From: Streptomyces sp. NRRL WC-3742 | GTDB lineage: Bacteria > Actinomycetota > Actinomycetes > Streptomycetales > Streptomycetaceae | DNA length: 64,000 nucleotides | Assembly: GCF_000720635.1 (NCBI RefSeq) | Contig: NZ_JOCF01000027.1 | Location: forward strand, 21,389-85,388 | Direction of reading: 5' to 3' | Shown: positions 1 through 9,679 of the stretch, one piece after another | How the letters are laid out: every line of letters begins with the position of its first letter | How positions within the stretch are numbered: position 1 is the stretch's first letter | Position numbers and translations under genes: made by a program | Notes under the pieces: model-generated | Seen by the model: only the letters and a program-made list of their open reading frames with translations | Told to the model about the DNA's origin: nothing | Database searches by the model: none

Positions 1-59
1 CGAATTTGGACAGCCTGGAAAGGCGGCAAAGCGGGCGTGACGCGCGTTGAGCGCGTACG

Positions 60-97
60 CGAAAGGCCCGCGCCGACGGTTCGGCGCGGGCCTTTCG
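60..97. terminator. Strong hairpin, probable bidirectional terminator
   Basis: A perfect 17-bp stem (60-76 with 81-97) closes on a 4-nt loop. It lies 29 bp beyond the stop of the leftward TetR gene and would end its transcript. Bases 1-59 hold too little to assign a gene. If an upstream rightward gene exists, the hairpin could serve it too. Confidence 0.75.
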
Positions 98-126
98 TAA
101 CGCTCTGACCTGCTGTTATTCCCGGC

Positions 127-1047
127 TCAGGACTCCCGGGCGCCGCTCAGTGCGGCTCGGATGCTGTCCACCACCACGTCCAGCGGAGCGTCCGTCCGGG
201 CGACTGTGATGAGCACCTCACCTTGGGGGCTGGCACTCAGTGCGCTCTCCGCCACCGCCTCCCCGGGTGCCCCATTGGCACCCGGTGCCACCACTGAACC
301 GCGGCGTCTGGCACCCGGTTCGCTGGCCGCCCAGAAGGTGCGCCGGATCACCTCGAAGGAGTGGTCCAGCTGCGCCTCCACGTCACCCCGGCCGCCGGCC
401 CGCAGCCAGCGCCGCAGCACGTGGTTGTGCGCCGCGACGACCGCCGCCGCCGACACCTCGGCCAGCATCGAGTCGTCCTCGCCGCCGCGCTGCCAGCCCG
501 AGGGGATCGGCTCGCCGGTGTCGAAGCGGCCCAGCAGGTAGCGGGTGAACAGCCGCTCGTAGCGGGCCACCACGGCGATCTCCCGCTCGCGCAGCGCCGG
601 GACCTGACGGATCAGCTGGTAGCGGGCCACGGACACCCCCGGGGTGGAGGCGTACATCCGCAGCACCTCCTTGATGCCCCGGCAGACCACGTCCAGCGGG
701 TGCTCCTCCGGCTCGGCGCTGGCCAGCAGGTCCGCCACCCGGATCAGGGTGTCGTCGTGGTCGGGGAAGATCGCCTCCTCCTTCGACCGGAAGTACCGGA
801 AGAAGGTGCGCCGGGCGACCCCGGCGGCCGCCGCGATCTGGTCGACGGTCGTCTCCTCGTACCCCTGCGTGGCGAACAGGTCCATCGCGGCCGTGGCCAG
901 GTCCTGGCGCATCTGCTGGCGCTGCGCGGCCGCCCTGCGGCTGCCGGGACCGCCCTCCGGGCCGGCGCCCCCGGTCGAGGGGGCCGTCCGGTCGGTGCCG
1001 CGCGGGACTGCGGGGTGCTGCGGGGTGGCTGACTGAACCCGATCCAT
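127..1047 (-). CDS. TetR/AcrR family transcriptional regulator
   Basis: This 306-residue protein has a disordered Pro/Gly/Ala-rich N-terminus of about 45 residues, then a TetR DNA-binding domain at roughly 48-95 (DLFATQGYEETTVDQIAAAA, then GVARRTFFRYFRSKEEAIF). The C-terminal half is the variable ligand-binding helical domain. I chose the ATG at 1047; the open frame extends further upstream but with non-coding-like Pro/Arg/Gly composition. It is co-directional with, and downstream of, the 3-hydroxyacyl-CoA dehydrogenase gene, so it may sense an acyl-CoA and control that gene; an operator-like palindrome lies in that gene's promoter (3414-3427). The ligand is not readable from the sequence. 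Confidence 0.9.
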   Translation of the reverse strand: MDRVQSATPQHPAVPRGTDRTAPSTGGAGPEGGPGSRRAAAQRQQMRQDLATAAMDLFATQGYEETTVDQIAAAAGVARRTFFRYFRSKEEAIFPDHDDTLIRVADLLASAEPEEHPLDVVCRGIKEVLRMYASTPGVSVARYQLIRQVPALREREIAVVARYERLFTRYLLGRFDTGEPIPSGWQRGGEDDSMLAEVSAAAVVAAHNHVLRRWLRAGGRGDVEAQLDHSFEVIRRTFWAASEPGARRRGSVVAPGANGAPGEAVAESALSASPQGEVLITVARTDAPLDVVVDSIRAALSGARES

Positions 1048-1250
1048 GTCCGGAACGCTACACGGCCCCGGCTCGGCGCCCGCGGCCCTTCCCCGGCGTA
1101 CCGGCGTCACCGGGCCCGTCACCGCCGGGCGCGGCCAGCGCGAGGCGACCGAGCCCGGCGCCCAGCCCGGCCCGGCGCCGTACGCCCCCGGCCCGCCCGC
1201 GGGCGCAGGGCCGCTGCCGTGCGCCCCCGGACCGCCGGCCGGTCGGCCGG

Positions 1251-3026
1251 TCACCGGCGCGCGTGGTCGCGGAAGCCGCGGCCGGTCTTGCGGCCCAGGC
1301 AGCCCGCCGCGACCAGGTGCTCCAGCAGCGGCGCCGCGGCCAGGCCCGGCTCGCGGAACTCCTGGTGCAGCACCCGCTCGATGGCCAGCGAGACGTCCAG
1401 CCCGACGACGTCCAGCAGCTCGAAGGGGCCCATCGGGTAGCCGCAGCCCAGCTTCATCGCGGTGTCGATGTCGTCCACCGTCGCGTAGTGCTCCTGGAGC
1501 ATCCGCACCGCGTCGTTCAGGTAGGGGAACAGCAGCGCGTTGACGATGAACCCGGCCCGGTCGCCGCACTCCACCGGGTGCTTGCGCACCTTCGCCGTCA
1601 GCTCCAGCACCGTCGCGGTGACCTCCGGCGCGGTCAGCACCGTGGAGACCACCTCGACCAGCTTCATCGCCGGGGCCGGGTTGAAGAAGTGCATGCCGAT
1701 CACGTCCTGCGGCCGCGAGGTGGCGGTCGCGCAGCTGATCACCGGCAGCGAGGAGGTGGTGGTGGCGAGCACCGCGCCCGGGCGGACGACCTTGTCCAGG
1801 GCGGCGAACAGCTCCCGCTTCACCGCGAGGTCCTCGGCCACCGCCTCGACCACCAGGTCCACGTCGGCCAGCTGCGCGTACCCGCCGACCGGGGTGACCA
1901 GCGCCAGCGCCGCGTCCCGCTGCTCCCCGCTCATCCGGCCCCTGGTCACCGAGCGCTCCAGCGACTTCGCCAGCTGCGCCTTCGCCCGCTCGGCCTTCTC
2001 CTGGCTGCGGGCGGCCAGCAGCACCGGGTGCCCGGCCTTGGCGAACACCTCGACGATGCCGGTCGCCATCGTCCCCGAGCCGCAGACACCGACCGTACGG
2101 ACGGTGCGCCCCGGCACCTTGGGCAGCGCGGGCCCGGTCGCCGCGTCCACGGCCCTGGAGGAGCCCGGCGCCTCGTAGGTGTAGAAGCCCCGGCCGGACT
2201 TGCGGCCCAGCAGCCCCGCCGAGACCAGCTGGCCGAGGATCGGCGCGGGCGCGTGCAGCCGGTCGCGCGACTGCTCGTACATCGCCTCCAGCACGGTGCG
2301 CGCGGTGTCGATCCCGATCAGGTCGAGCAGCGCCAGCGGGCCCATCGGCAGGCCGCAGCCCAGGCGCATCGCGGCGTCGATGTCCTCGCGCGAGGCGTAC
2401 CGGGACTCGTACATCGCGGCGGCCTGGTTCAGGTACGCGAACAGCAGGCCGTTGACCACGAACCCGGCCCGGTCGCCGGCCGCCACCGGCTCCTTGCCGA
2501 GGTCCCGGGCGAAGGCGGCGGCGTCCTCGGCGGTCTGCGGGGAGGTCAGCACCGTACGGACGACCTCGACCAGCTTCATGCTGTGCACCGGGTTGAAGAA
2601 GTGCAGGCCCAGCACCCGCTCCGGACGGGCCGTGGCCGCGGCGATGCGGGTCACCGACAGCGCGGTGGTGCCGGTGGCCAGCACCGTCTCCGGCGGGCAG
2701 ATCCGGTCCAGCTCGGCGAAGAGCTCCCGCTTCAGCTCCAGCTGCTCGGGCACCTCCTCGATCACCAGGTCCGCCCCGGCGGCGGCCGTCAGCTCGTGCC
2801 CGACCTCGATCAGGGCCAGCAGCGCGGTGCGCTCCTCGGCGGTGATCCGCTCCCGCTCCACGGCGTGGGCGGTCCTCTCCTCGATCCGGGCCAGCGCCCG
2901 GGCCGCCGAGTCCTCGCCGGCCTCGATGCCGATCACCCGGCGGCCGCTCCTGGCGATCGCGACGGCGATGCCGGCGCCCATCGTGCCGAGGCCGACGACG
3001 GCCACGGTGGGGTAGGGACGCTCCAT
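1251..3026 (-). CDS. Tandem-fused 3-hydroxyacyl-CoA (3-hydroxybutyryl-CoA) dehydrogenase
   Basis: The 591-residue protein contains two complete 3-hydroxyacyl-CoA dehydrogenase modules in a row, about twice the length of the single-copy enzyme. Each copy has an NAD-binding glycine motif (VGLGTMGAGI near the N-terminus, VCGSGTMATGI near residue 310), the HFFNP signature (HFFNPVHSMKLVEVV and HFFNPAPAMKLVEVV) and a C-terminal PMGP/GRKxGRGF block, so both look catalytically intact. The family oxidises L-3-hydroxyacyl-CoA to 3-ketoacyl-CoA, or the reverse, in beta-oxidation, butyryl-CoA or ethylmalonyl-CoA metabolism. The ATG at 3026 has an AGGAG seven nt upstream; an in-frame ATG at 3044 lacks one. 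The TetR gene follows downstream on the same strand. Confidence 0.93.
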   Translation of the reverse strand: MERPYPTVAVVGLGTMGAGIAVAIARSGRRVIGIEAGEDSAARALARIEERTAHAVERERITAEERTALLALIEVGHELTAAAGADLVIEEVPEQLELKRELFAELDRICPPETVLATGTTALSVTRIAAATARPERVLGLHFFNPVHSMKLVEVVRTVLTSPQTAEDAAAFARDLGKEPVAAGDRAGFVVNGLLFAYLNQAAAMYESRYASREDIDAAMRLGCGLPMGPLALLDLIGIDTARTVLEAMYEQSRDRLHAPAPILGQLVSAGLLGRKSGRGFYTYEAPGSSRAVDAATGPALPKVPGRTVRTVGVCGSGTMATGIVEVFAKAGHPVLLAARSQEKAERAKAQLAKSLERSVTRGRMSGEQRDAALALVTPVGGYAQLADVDLVVEAVAEDLAVKRELFAALDKVVRPGAVLATTTSSLPVISCATATSRPQDVIGMHFFNPAPAMKLVEVVSTVLTAPEVTATVLELTAKVRKHPVECGDRAGFIVNALLFPYLNDAVRMLQEHYATVDDIDTAMKLGCGYPMGPFELLDVVGLDVSLAIERVLHQEFREPGLAAAPLLEHLVAAGCLGRKTGRGFRDHARR

Positions 3027-3586
3027 GTCCTGACTCCTAGTCATGAAGGGCCCCGCGCATGCAGCGGCGGGCGGGCCGCCGCACCCGTCGACGGACAGGC
3101 GGCGGCCGCCGCCGGAGGAGGGTCCACGCGCGGGGGGCTTGGGGAGGTGACGGGTTCCGGCGACACCGGCCGCGGCCGGTCCGCTCCGGCCGAACTGCGG
3201 GTGTGCCGTGGTGCTGCAGGTGCTCAGGCGCTCGGAGGTGAAGGAAGCGACGCTGAAAGCTGAAGCTGAAAGGGGAGTGCACCCGGCCCCGCCGCGGATC
3301 GCGGCACCGGCCGGTGAAGGCACCGTGCGAACGCCGAAAGGACACGGCGCCGCGGAACCCGCCGGTGCGGCTCCCGAAGCCCGGCGGTGATGCGTGCGGC
3401 CACCATAGCGAAGCTACCGGCCAGTAGGAAGAGGGCGGGAGAAAACCGTTCGGGTCCGACGGCACCCGTTCGCTAGGGTGATCGACGCGGGGGCGGCTCC
3501 GCGGCGTGCTTCCTTCTCTCATCTCTCTTATGAATCGAGTGCGCCCACTCTCCGCCCCCGCTTCGTCGTATCCACCCGGGGGAGCA
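3027..3586. other. 560-bp divergent intergenic region
   Basis: No convincing gene lies here. The leftward frame stays open upstream of the dehydrogenase start to 3323 but has atypical composition. The dehydrogenase promoter seems to lie near 3402-3430, giving a leader of about 370 nt. For the rightward RING gene the best -10 candidate is TAGGGT at 3474-3479, giving a leader of about 100 nt. Confidence 0.6.
3402..3430 (-). promoter_or_regulatory. Candidate promoter of the dehydrogenase with TetR-type operator in its spacer
   Basis: On the minus strand a weak -35 (TTCCTA, 3425-3430) and a -10 (TATGGT, 3402-3407) are 17 bp apart. Between them sits CTACCGGCCAGTAG (3414-3427), a 14-bp near-perfect palindrome (12 of 14 positions symmetrical). 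A repressor bound there would block RNA polymerase. Assignment to the neighbouring TetR protein is inference. Confidence 0.5.
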
Positions 3587-6286
3587 GTGAACAAGAAGAC
3601 GGCCACCGCCGCGCCCGACACCGTCCTGGACGCCTACCTGCTGCGCCGTCACGCCGTACGGGTCGAACTCGGCGACCGGCCCGAGGAGCCCCAGCCCTGG
3701 ACGGCCGAAGGCATCGTCGCGCTGGAGGCCGACCTCGCCCAGCGCGGCTACGCCCTCACCCGCGACCTCCGCACGGCCCTCTCCCTGCTGCGCCCCGCCG
3801 ACCTCGCCACCAAGGGCTCCCGGCTGCTGCGCAAGCTCGACGCCATGCTCGGCGCCGACCGCCGCCACAAGCCGCTCTTCCGCGACTTCCCCAGGGCCGT
3901 GCCCCGCCACGCCCACGCCACCTACTCGGCGACGATCCGCGGCTACCTGCTCTGCCAGAGCAGCCAGATCTGCTTCACCTGCCAGCGCAGCAGCCTCGAC
4001 GCCGGCATCGGCGCCCTCGCCCCCTGCGCCCACCTGCTCTGCGGCGACTGCTACGAGGAGCTGGTCGCGGCCGGCGAAGGCCACAACTGCCCGTACTGCC
4101 ACAGCCCGCTCGGCACCGAGGAGCGCTACCTCACCCTCGACGCCAAGTCCGCCCGCAACGTCGCCCGCGACCTCGCGCCGGGCAGCCTGATCAAGCCGCT
4201 GCGCCTGGCCGGCACGGACGCCGCGGCGGTCGCCGTCGCCGAACTCGCCACCCTGCTCGACCGGCAGACGCCGCTCAGCCCGCAGGACCGCGAGGACCTC
4301 GTCCTGCTCCTCGACCACGTCCCGGCGGACCCGGCCACCTGGCTGCCCGCCGAGATCCCCGTCCGCGAGACCCGCGCCACCGTCCTCGCCGCCCTGCTGC
4401 GCCGTGACCGCGAGGCCGCGCGCCCCCTGCTCGACGCCCACCTCACCACCGCCACCGACGTGCTACGGCTGATCTGGGCGTGGTCCGGCGCCGAGCCCGA
4501 CCTGCTGGCCGACACCGCGCGCACCTTCCGCCTGCGCAACCTGCCCCGCCCGCTGCGCCGCGACCTGCTCGCCGTCCTCGACGCGCTCCCGGTCGGCACC
4601 CTCGCCGAGGACCTGCGCCGCCACCGCCAGGCGTGGCTGCGCGCCGGCGAACTGCTGCACCCGTACGAGCACCGGGCCCGCTTCCCGTACGCGGCGGCCG
4701 CCTTCGCCGTCCTGCGCGAGACCGACGTTCACCACCACGGCCTCGGCCCGCAGCTGCGCGAGGCCCCGGCCCCGCTGAAGGTACGCGAGACGCCCGGCGG
4801 CCACACCCGGCTCACCGTCGAGACCTTCGCCGCCCGGGCCGAGCACGCCCTCGCCCAGGGCGACATGCCCGCCGCCGTCCGGCTGCTGGCCACCCGCCCC
4901 GGCGAGCTCGTGCGCCGACTGCACCACCTGCTGCGGGTGCACACCGTCTGGTACCCCGGTGAGCCGCTGCCCGCCGAGCTCACGGACGCCCTGCCGGGTG
5001 CGCTGCGCGCCGTCGCCCCCGGGCCGCTGCTCGGCGCGTACGGGCGGCTGCGCGCCCCGCGCGAGGAGGGCGAGCGCCGGCTGTACTTCCCGCGAGGCCG
5101 CGTCGCCTCCGCACACGCCCGCTTCGACTGGGGCACCCGCGTCCCCGCCGAGCTCAGCGAGCCCGTCTGCGCCCTGATCGAGGCCGAACTGCTGCGCCGC
5201 GCCGGGCAGCCGGAGCCCTACGACCTCGCCGTGCTCGACGCCGGGCTCGCCGACCTGGTCGTCCCCTTCGCCGAGCGTGCCAGCGCCAAGACGCTCGTCG
5301 CCCTGCCGCGCGGCAGCGTGCAGCCGCTCCCGGACGGGGAGCACCTGCGGCTGTTCGTGCACTGGATGCAGCGCCCGCACCAGCGCGTCGACCTCGACCT
5401 GTCCGTCGCCTTCTACGACGAGGACTGGCAGTTCACGGGGCTGTGCGACTACACGAACCTGGTCCTCGGGCCGCGCGCCGCCGTCCACTCCGGCGACTTC
5501 ACCACCGCCCCGCCGCCGCACGGCGCCACCGAGTTCGTCGACCTCGACCTGTCCGAACTCGACGCGGAGGCCATCCGCTACGCCGTGGTCGTCGTGTTCA
5601 GCTACAACGACGTCCCCTTCGAGGACCTCACCGACGCCTTCGCCGGCTTCATGACGCTCTCCCCGACCGAGGCGGCCCGCGTCCGCAAGGGCAGCTTCCG
5701 CCCCAAGGAGCTGCGCCAGCGCCTCGACCTCGCCGGGGACGCCCGCATCTGCGTGCCGATGATCGTCGACCTCCAGCAGCGCCGCCAGACCTGGACGGAC
5801 CTCAACGTCAGCGCCGCCGCCGGGTTCCACAACCTCTACAAGCACCACGAGAGGATCGGCTCCCTCGCCTCGGACGTCCTGCGGCACTTCGCCCCCGGCG
5901 CCCGCGCCACCCTCTGGGACCTCGCCTGCGCCACCGCCGCCGCGGGCAGCCCCGAGGTGCTGGTGCGCGACCGCACCGGCCGTACGCTCGACCACTACCG
6001 CCGGGGCGCCAACGAGCCGGTGGCCGAGTTCGCCGAGCGCCTGCGCGGCCTGCACGTGAGCGACCGGCGGATCGAGCAGGCACCGGACGACATCGCCCGG
6101 CAGATCGCCGAACGCCTCACCGGCGCACGGGCGTTCACGGCCCTGGTGCACGCCGACGTGCCCGCACCGGCCGAGGCGGGCGGCGCGCTCTACCGCCTCT
6201 ACCCCGGCCCGACCGACGCCGCCCCGGACACCGTGGAGCGACTCACCGCGGGGGACTGGACGGCCCGCTTCGCCCCGAACGGGTGA
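3587..6286 (+). CDS. RING-finger protein with C-terminal TerD-like domain (MXAN_6230/SCO0854-type)
   Basis: An 899-residue cytoplasmic-looking protein. Residues 129-171 carry a canonical C3HC4 RING spacing: C129-x2-C132-x14-C147-x-H149-x2-C152-x2-C155-x12-C168-x2-C171, the zinc-binding fold of eukaryotic E3 ubiquitin ligases. Residues ~200-560 are helical and leucine-rich without a motif I recognise. Residues ~570-695 resemble a TerD domain (VDLDLSVAFYDEDWQFTGLCDYTN, then a second acidic strand-rich half). A helical C-terminal region follows. I recall that NCBI names such proteins the MXAN_6230/SCO0854 RING family; no biochemical function is known to me. The chosen GTG at 3587 has GGGGGAG only 2 nt upstream; ATG codons at 3506 and 3530 are in frame but lack a Shine-Dalgarno sequence. 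Divergent from the dehydrogenase. Confidence 0.85.
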   Translation: MNKKTATAAPDTVLDAYLLRRHAVRVELGDRPEEPQPWTAEGIVALEADLAQRGYALTRDLRTALSLLRPADLATKGSRLLRKLDAMLGADRRHKPLFRDFPRAVPRHAHATYSATIRGYLLCQSSQICFTCQRSSLDAGIGALAPCAHLLCGDCYEELVAAGEGHNCPYCHSPLGTEERYLTLDAKSARNVARDLAPGSLIKPLRLAGTDAAAVAVAELATLLDRQTPLSPQDREDLVLLLDHVPADPATWLPAEIPVRETRATVLAALLRRDREAARPLLDAHLTTATDVLRLIWAWSGAEPDLLADTARTFRLRNLPRPLRRDLLAVLDALPVGTLAEDLRRHRQAWLRAGELLHPYEHRARFPYAAAAFAVLRETDVHHHGLGPQLREAPAPLKVRETPGGHTRLTVETFAARAEHALAQGDMPAAVRLLATRPGELVRRLHHLLRVHTVWYPGEPLPAELTDALPGALRAVAPGPLLGAYGRLRAPREEGERRLYFPRGRVASAHARFDWGTRVPAELSEPVCALIEAELLRRAGQPEPYDLAVLDAGLADLVVPFAERASAKTLVALPRGSVQPLPDGEHLRLFVHWMQRPHQRVDLDLSVAFYDEDWQFTGLCDYTNLVLGPRAAVHSGDFTTAPPPHGATEFVDLDLSELDAEAIRYAVVVVFSYNDVPFEDLTDAFAGFMTLSPTEAARVRKGSFRPKELRQRLDLAGDARICVPMIVDLQQRRQTWTDLNVSAAAGFHNLYKHHERIGSLASDVLRHFAPGARATLWDLACATAAAGSPEVLVRDRTGRTLDHYRRGANEPVAEFAERLRGLHVSDRRIEQAPDDIARQIAERLTGARAFTALVHADVPAPAEAGGALYRLYPGPTDAAPDTVERLTAGDWTARFAPNG

Positions 6287-6311
6287 ACGGGCGGACGGGC
6301 GTCCAACCGGA

Positions 6312-6344
6312 CCACCCGTAGGGGGAGTTACGACTCCCGGGTGG
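6312..6344. terminator. Composite hairpin downstream of the RING gene
   Basis: An inner stem GGGAGT/ACTCCC with loop TACG (6323-6338) is extended by an outer stem CCACCC (6312-6317) with GGGTGG (6339-6344), leaving a 5-nt bulge on the left. It lies 26 bp after the RING stop and 18 bp before the next ATG, so it could terminate the first gene or structure the leader of the second. Confidence 0.5.
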
Positions 6345-6362
6345 GCGGGGCAGCATGGTGGC

Positions 6363-7787
6363 ATGACCACGGGAGCCACCGTCCACACCGCCGAGGCCAC
6401 AAAAGCCGCCGAGGCTTCCGTCGCGCTGCCCCCGCGCGCCGAGCGCGCCGCCCGGGCCGAGGCGGCGGCCGACCGGCTGCGCACCGCCGCCGTCGACGCC
6501 CTCGCCGTCACCTGGGTGGACAACGCGGGCATCACCCGGGTCAAGGCCGTCCCGCTCGGGGGCCTGCGGCACGCCGCCGAGTGGGGCGTCGGCACGGCCC
6601 CCTGCTTCGACGTGTTCCTCGCCGACGACGCGATCACCACCAGCCCCCTCATCGGCGGCCCCACCGGGGACCTGCGCCTCTACCCCGACCTCGACCGGGC
6701 CGTCCCCCTCGCCGCCCAGCCCGGCTGGGCCTGGGCCCCCGGCGAGCGCTACACCCAGGACGGCACCCCGCACCCCGGCTGCCAGCGCCTGTTCGCCCGC
6801 CGGACGACGGCGGCCGCCGCCGCGCTGGGCCTCAGCCTCAAGGCCGGCATCGAGGTCGAGTGGGTCGTCGCCCTGGACGGCCCCCCGACCGAGGAGCCGC
6901 GCTACCCGACGCACGGCCCCGCGTACGGGATGCACCGGCTCACCGACCTCTCCGACTACCTGCGCGACGTCCTGCGCGCCCTCGGCGAGCAGGGGCTGGC
7001 GGTGCTGCAGATCCACCCCGAGTACGCCCCGGGCCAGTTCGAGGTCTCCGTCGCCCCCGAGGGCCCGGTCGGCGCCGCCGACACCTCCGTCCTCGTCCGC
7101 CACACGATCCGCGCCGTCTCCGCCCGCCACGGCCTGCGGGTCTCCTTCGCGCCCGTCGTCGAGACCGACGGCGTCGGCAACGGCGGCCATGTGCACCTGA
7201 GCCTGTGGCGCGAGGGCCGCAACCTCGGCCACGGCGGCCCCGGCCCGCACGGGCTCACGCCCGAGGCCGAGGGCTTCCTCGCCGGCGTCCTCGACGAACT
7301 GCCCGCCCTGCTGGTGCTCGGCTGCTCCAGCCCCGCCGGGTACCTGCGCCTGGTGCCCCAGCACTGGGCCGGCGCCTACCGGTGCTGGGGCCTGGAGAAC
7401 CGCGAGGCCGCGCTGCGGCTGGTCACCGGCTCCACCGGCGAGCGGGCCTCGGCCGCCAACGCCGAGGTCAAGTGCTTCGACGCCAGCGCCAACCCGTACC
7501 TCGCCGTCGGCGGCGTCATCGCGGCCGGTCTCGCGGGCCTGGCGGATGGCCGCCGCCTGCCACCGGAGTTCACCGGGGACCCGGCCGCCGCCGAGCCCGG
7601 CACGGTGCCCCGGCTGCCCACCGGTCCCGGTGAGGCGCTGGCCGCGTACGAGGCGTCGGCGGTGCTGCGCGAGGCCCTCGGCGAGCCGCTGTACCGGGCG
7701 GTGGCCGCGGTGCGCCGCGCCGAGGCCGAGCGGTACGAGGCCGCCGGCCCCGAGGAGTTGGTGGCCGCCACCCGCTGGCGTTACTGA
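6363..7787 (+). CDS. Glutamine synthetase family protein (GlnA3/GlnA4-like)
   Basis: At 474 residues it fits type I glutamine synthetases. An N-terminal beta-grasp region (VDALAVTWVDNAGITRVKAV, ~45-65) precedes the ATP-grasp-like catalytic domain, with GIEVEWVV (~160), EYAPGQFEVS (~220), GNGGHVHLSL (~275) and a C-terminal ENREAALRL plus NAEVKCFDASANPYLAVG block. The adenylylation loop of housekeeping GlnA (NLYxLPPEE) is not evident. In streptomycetes such paralogues ligate glutamate to polyamines or ethanolamine rather than ammonia; which substrate applies here cannot be read from the sequence. The start has only a weak GGTGG in front of it. Confidence 0.85.
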   Translation: MTTGATVHTAEATKAAEASVALPPRAERAARAEAAADRLRTAAVDALAVTWVDNAGITRVKAVPLGGLRHAAEWGVGTAPCFDVFLADDAITTSPLIGGPTGDLRLYPDLDRAVPLAAQPGWAWAPGERYTQDGTPHPGCQRLFARRTTAAAAALGLSLKAGIEVEWVVALDGPPTEEPRYPTHGPAYGMHRLTDLSDYLRDVLRALGEQGLAVLQIHPEYAPGQFEVSVAPEGPVGAADTSVLVRHTIRAVSARHGLRVSFAPVVETDGVGNGGHVHLSLWREGRNLGHGGPGPHGLTPEAEGFLAGVLDELPALLVLGCSSPAGYLRLVPQHWAGAYRCWGLENREAALRLVTGSTGERASAANAEVKCFDASANPYLAVGGVIAAGLAGLADGRRLPPEFTGDPAAAEPGTVPRLPTGPGEALAAYEASAVLREALGEPLYRAVAAVRRAEAERYEAAGPEELVAATRWRY

Positions 7788-7872
7788 CGAAAAACGCCGA
7801 TCGGCCACCGGCCGTACGCGCTCCAGCGGGCCCGAACGCTCACCACATCGCTCGTCGGCAAACCATCACTTT

Positions 7873-7928
7873 TTAACACTCATCTTTTCTGTTGCCTACT
7901 GTGACCTGCGGAGTCCTGCCCTCCGCAG
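7873..7928 (+). promoter_or_regulatory. Candidate vegetative promoter and leader hairpin of the subtilase gene
   Basis: In an A+T-rich patch, TTAACA (7873-7878) and TACTGT (7897-7902) are separated by 18 bp, close to the housekeeping sigma consensus. An 8-bp inverted repeat follows (7906-7913 with 7921-7928, 7-nt loop), at or just after the expected transcription start. The leader to the ATG at 8059 would be about 150 nt. Confidence 0.5.
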
Positions 7929-8058
7929 TTGGCGAAGATGTGACGATTAGATGACTACCTCTTGCGCAATTAAGCCAATCTTCATTAGCGTCCCGGTCAT
8001 TCCCTGTGCACCTGCCTCGCCGCAGCTGCCGCATGACGACTCGGGAGGGCCTACCCCT

Positions 8059-9555
<1,497 letters not shown>

Positions 9556-9568
9556 CGCGCCCGCCGCG

Positions 9569-9620
9569 GTGACAACCTGACAACCGCAGTGACAACCGCA
9601 GTGACAACAGCAGTGACACC
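9569..9620 (+). repeat. 12-bp direct repeats after the subtilase gene
   Basis: Four and a half imperfect copies of a 12-nt unit based on GTGACAACCGCA run from just after the subtilase stop codon towards its terminator. The repeat may reflect slippage; no function is evident. Confidence 0.7.
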
Positions 9621-9631
9621 TGATCACCGCT

Positions 9632-9669
9632 GAACCGGGGAGCGGGGCTTCGGCCCCGCTCCCCGGTTC
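9632..9669. terminator. Bidirectional intrinsic-type terminator
   Basis: A perfect 17-bp stem (9632-9648 with 9653-9669) closes on a TTCG tetraloop between convergent genes, the subtilase ending at 9555 and the HipA-like gene ending at 9680. Confidence 0.85.
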
Positions 9670-9679
9670 CGTCCTCCGT

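Noticed and set aside
1263..3263. A 666-codon plus-strand frame rich in His, Arg and Gln
   Set aside because: Antisense to the tandem 3-hydroxyacyl-CoA dehydrogenase, whose duplicated motifs are unambiguous.
3027..3323. N-terminal extension of the dehydrogenase
   Set aside because: The frame is open but unlike family N-termini; ATG 3026 has a well-placed AGGAG and begins directly with the NAD-binding fold.
7951..8058. Upstream in-frame ATG for the subtilase
   Set aside because: It would bury the signal peptide behind 36 residues; ATG 8059 has GGGAGGG and a proper signal sequence.
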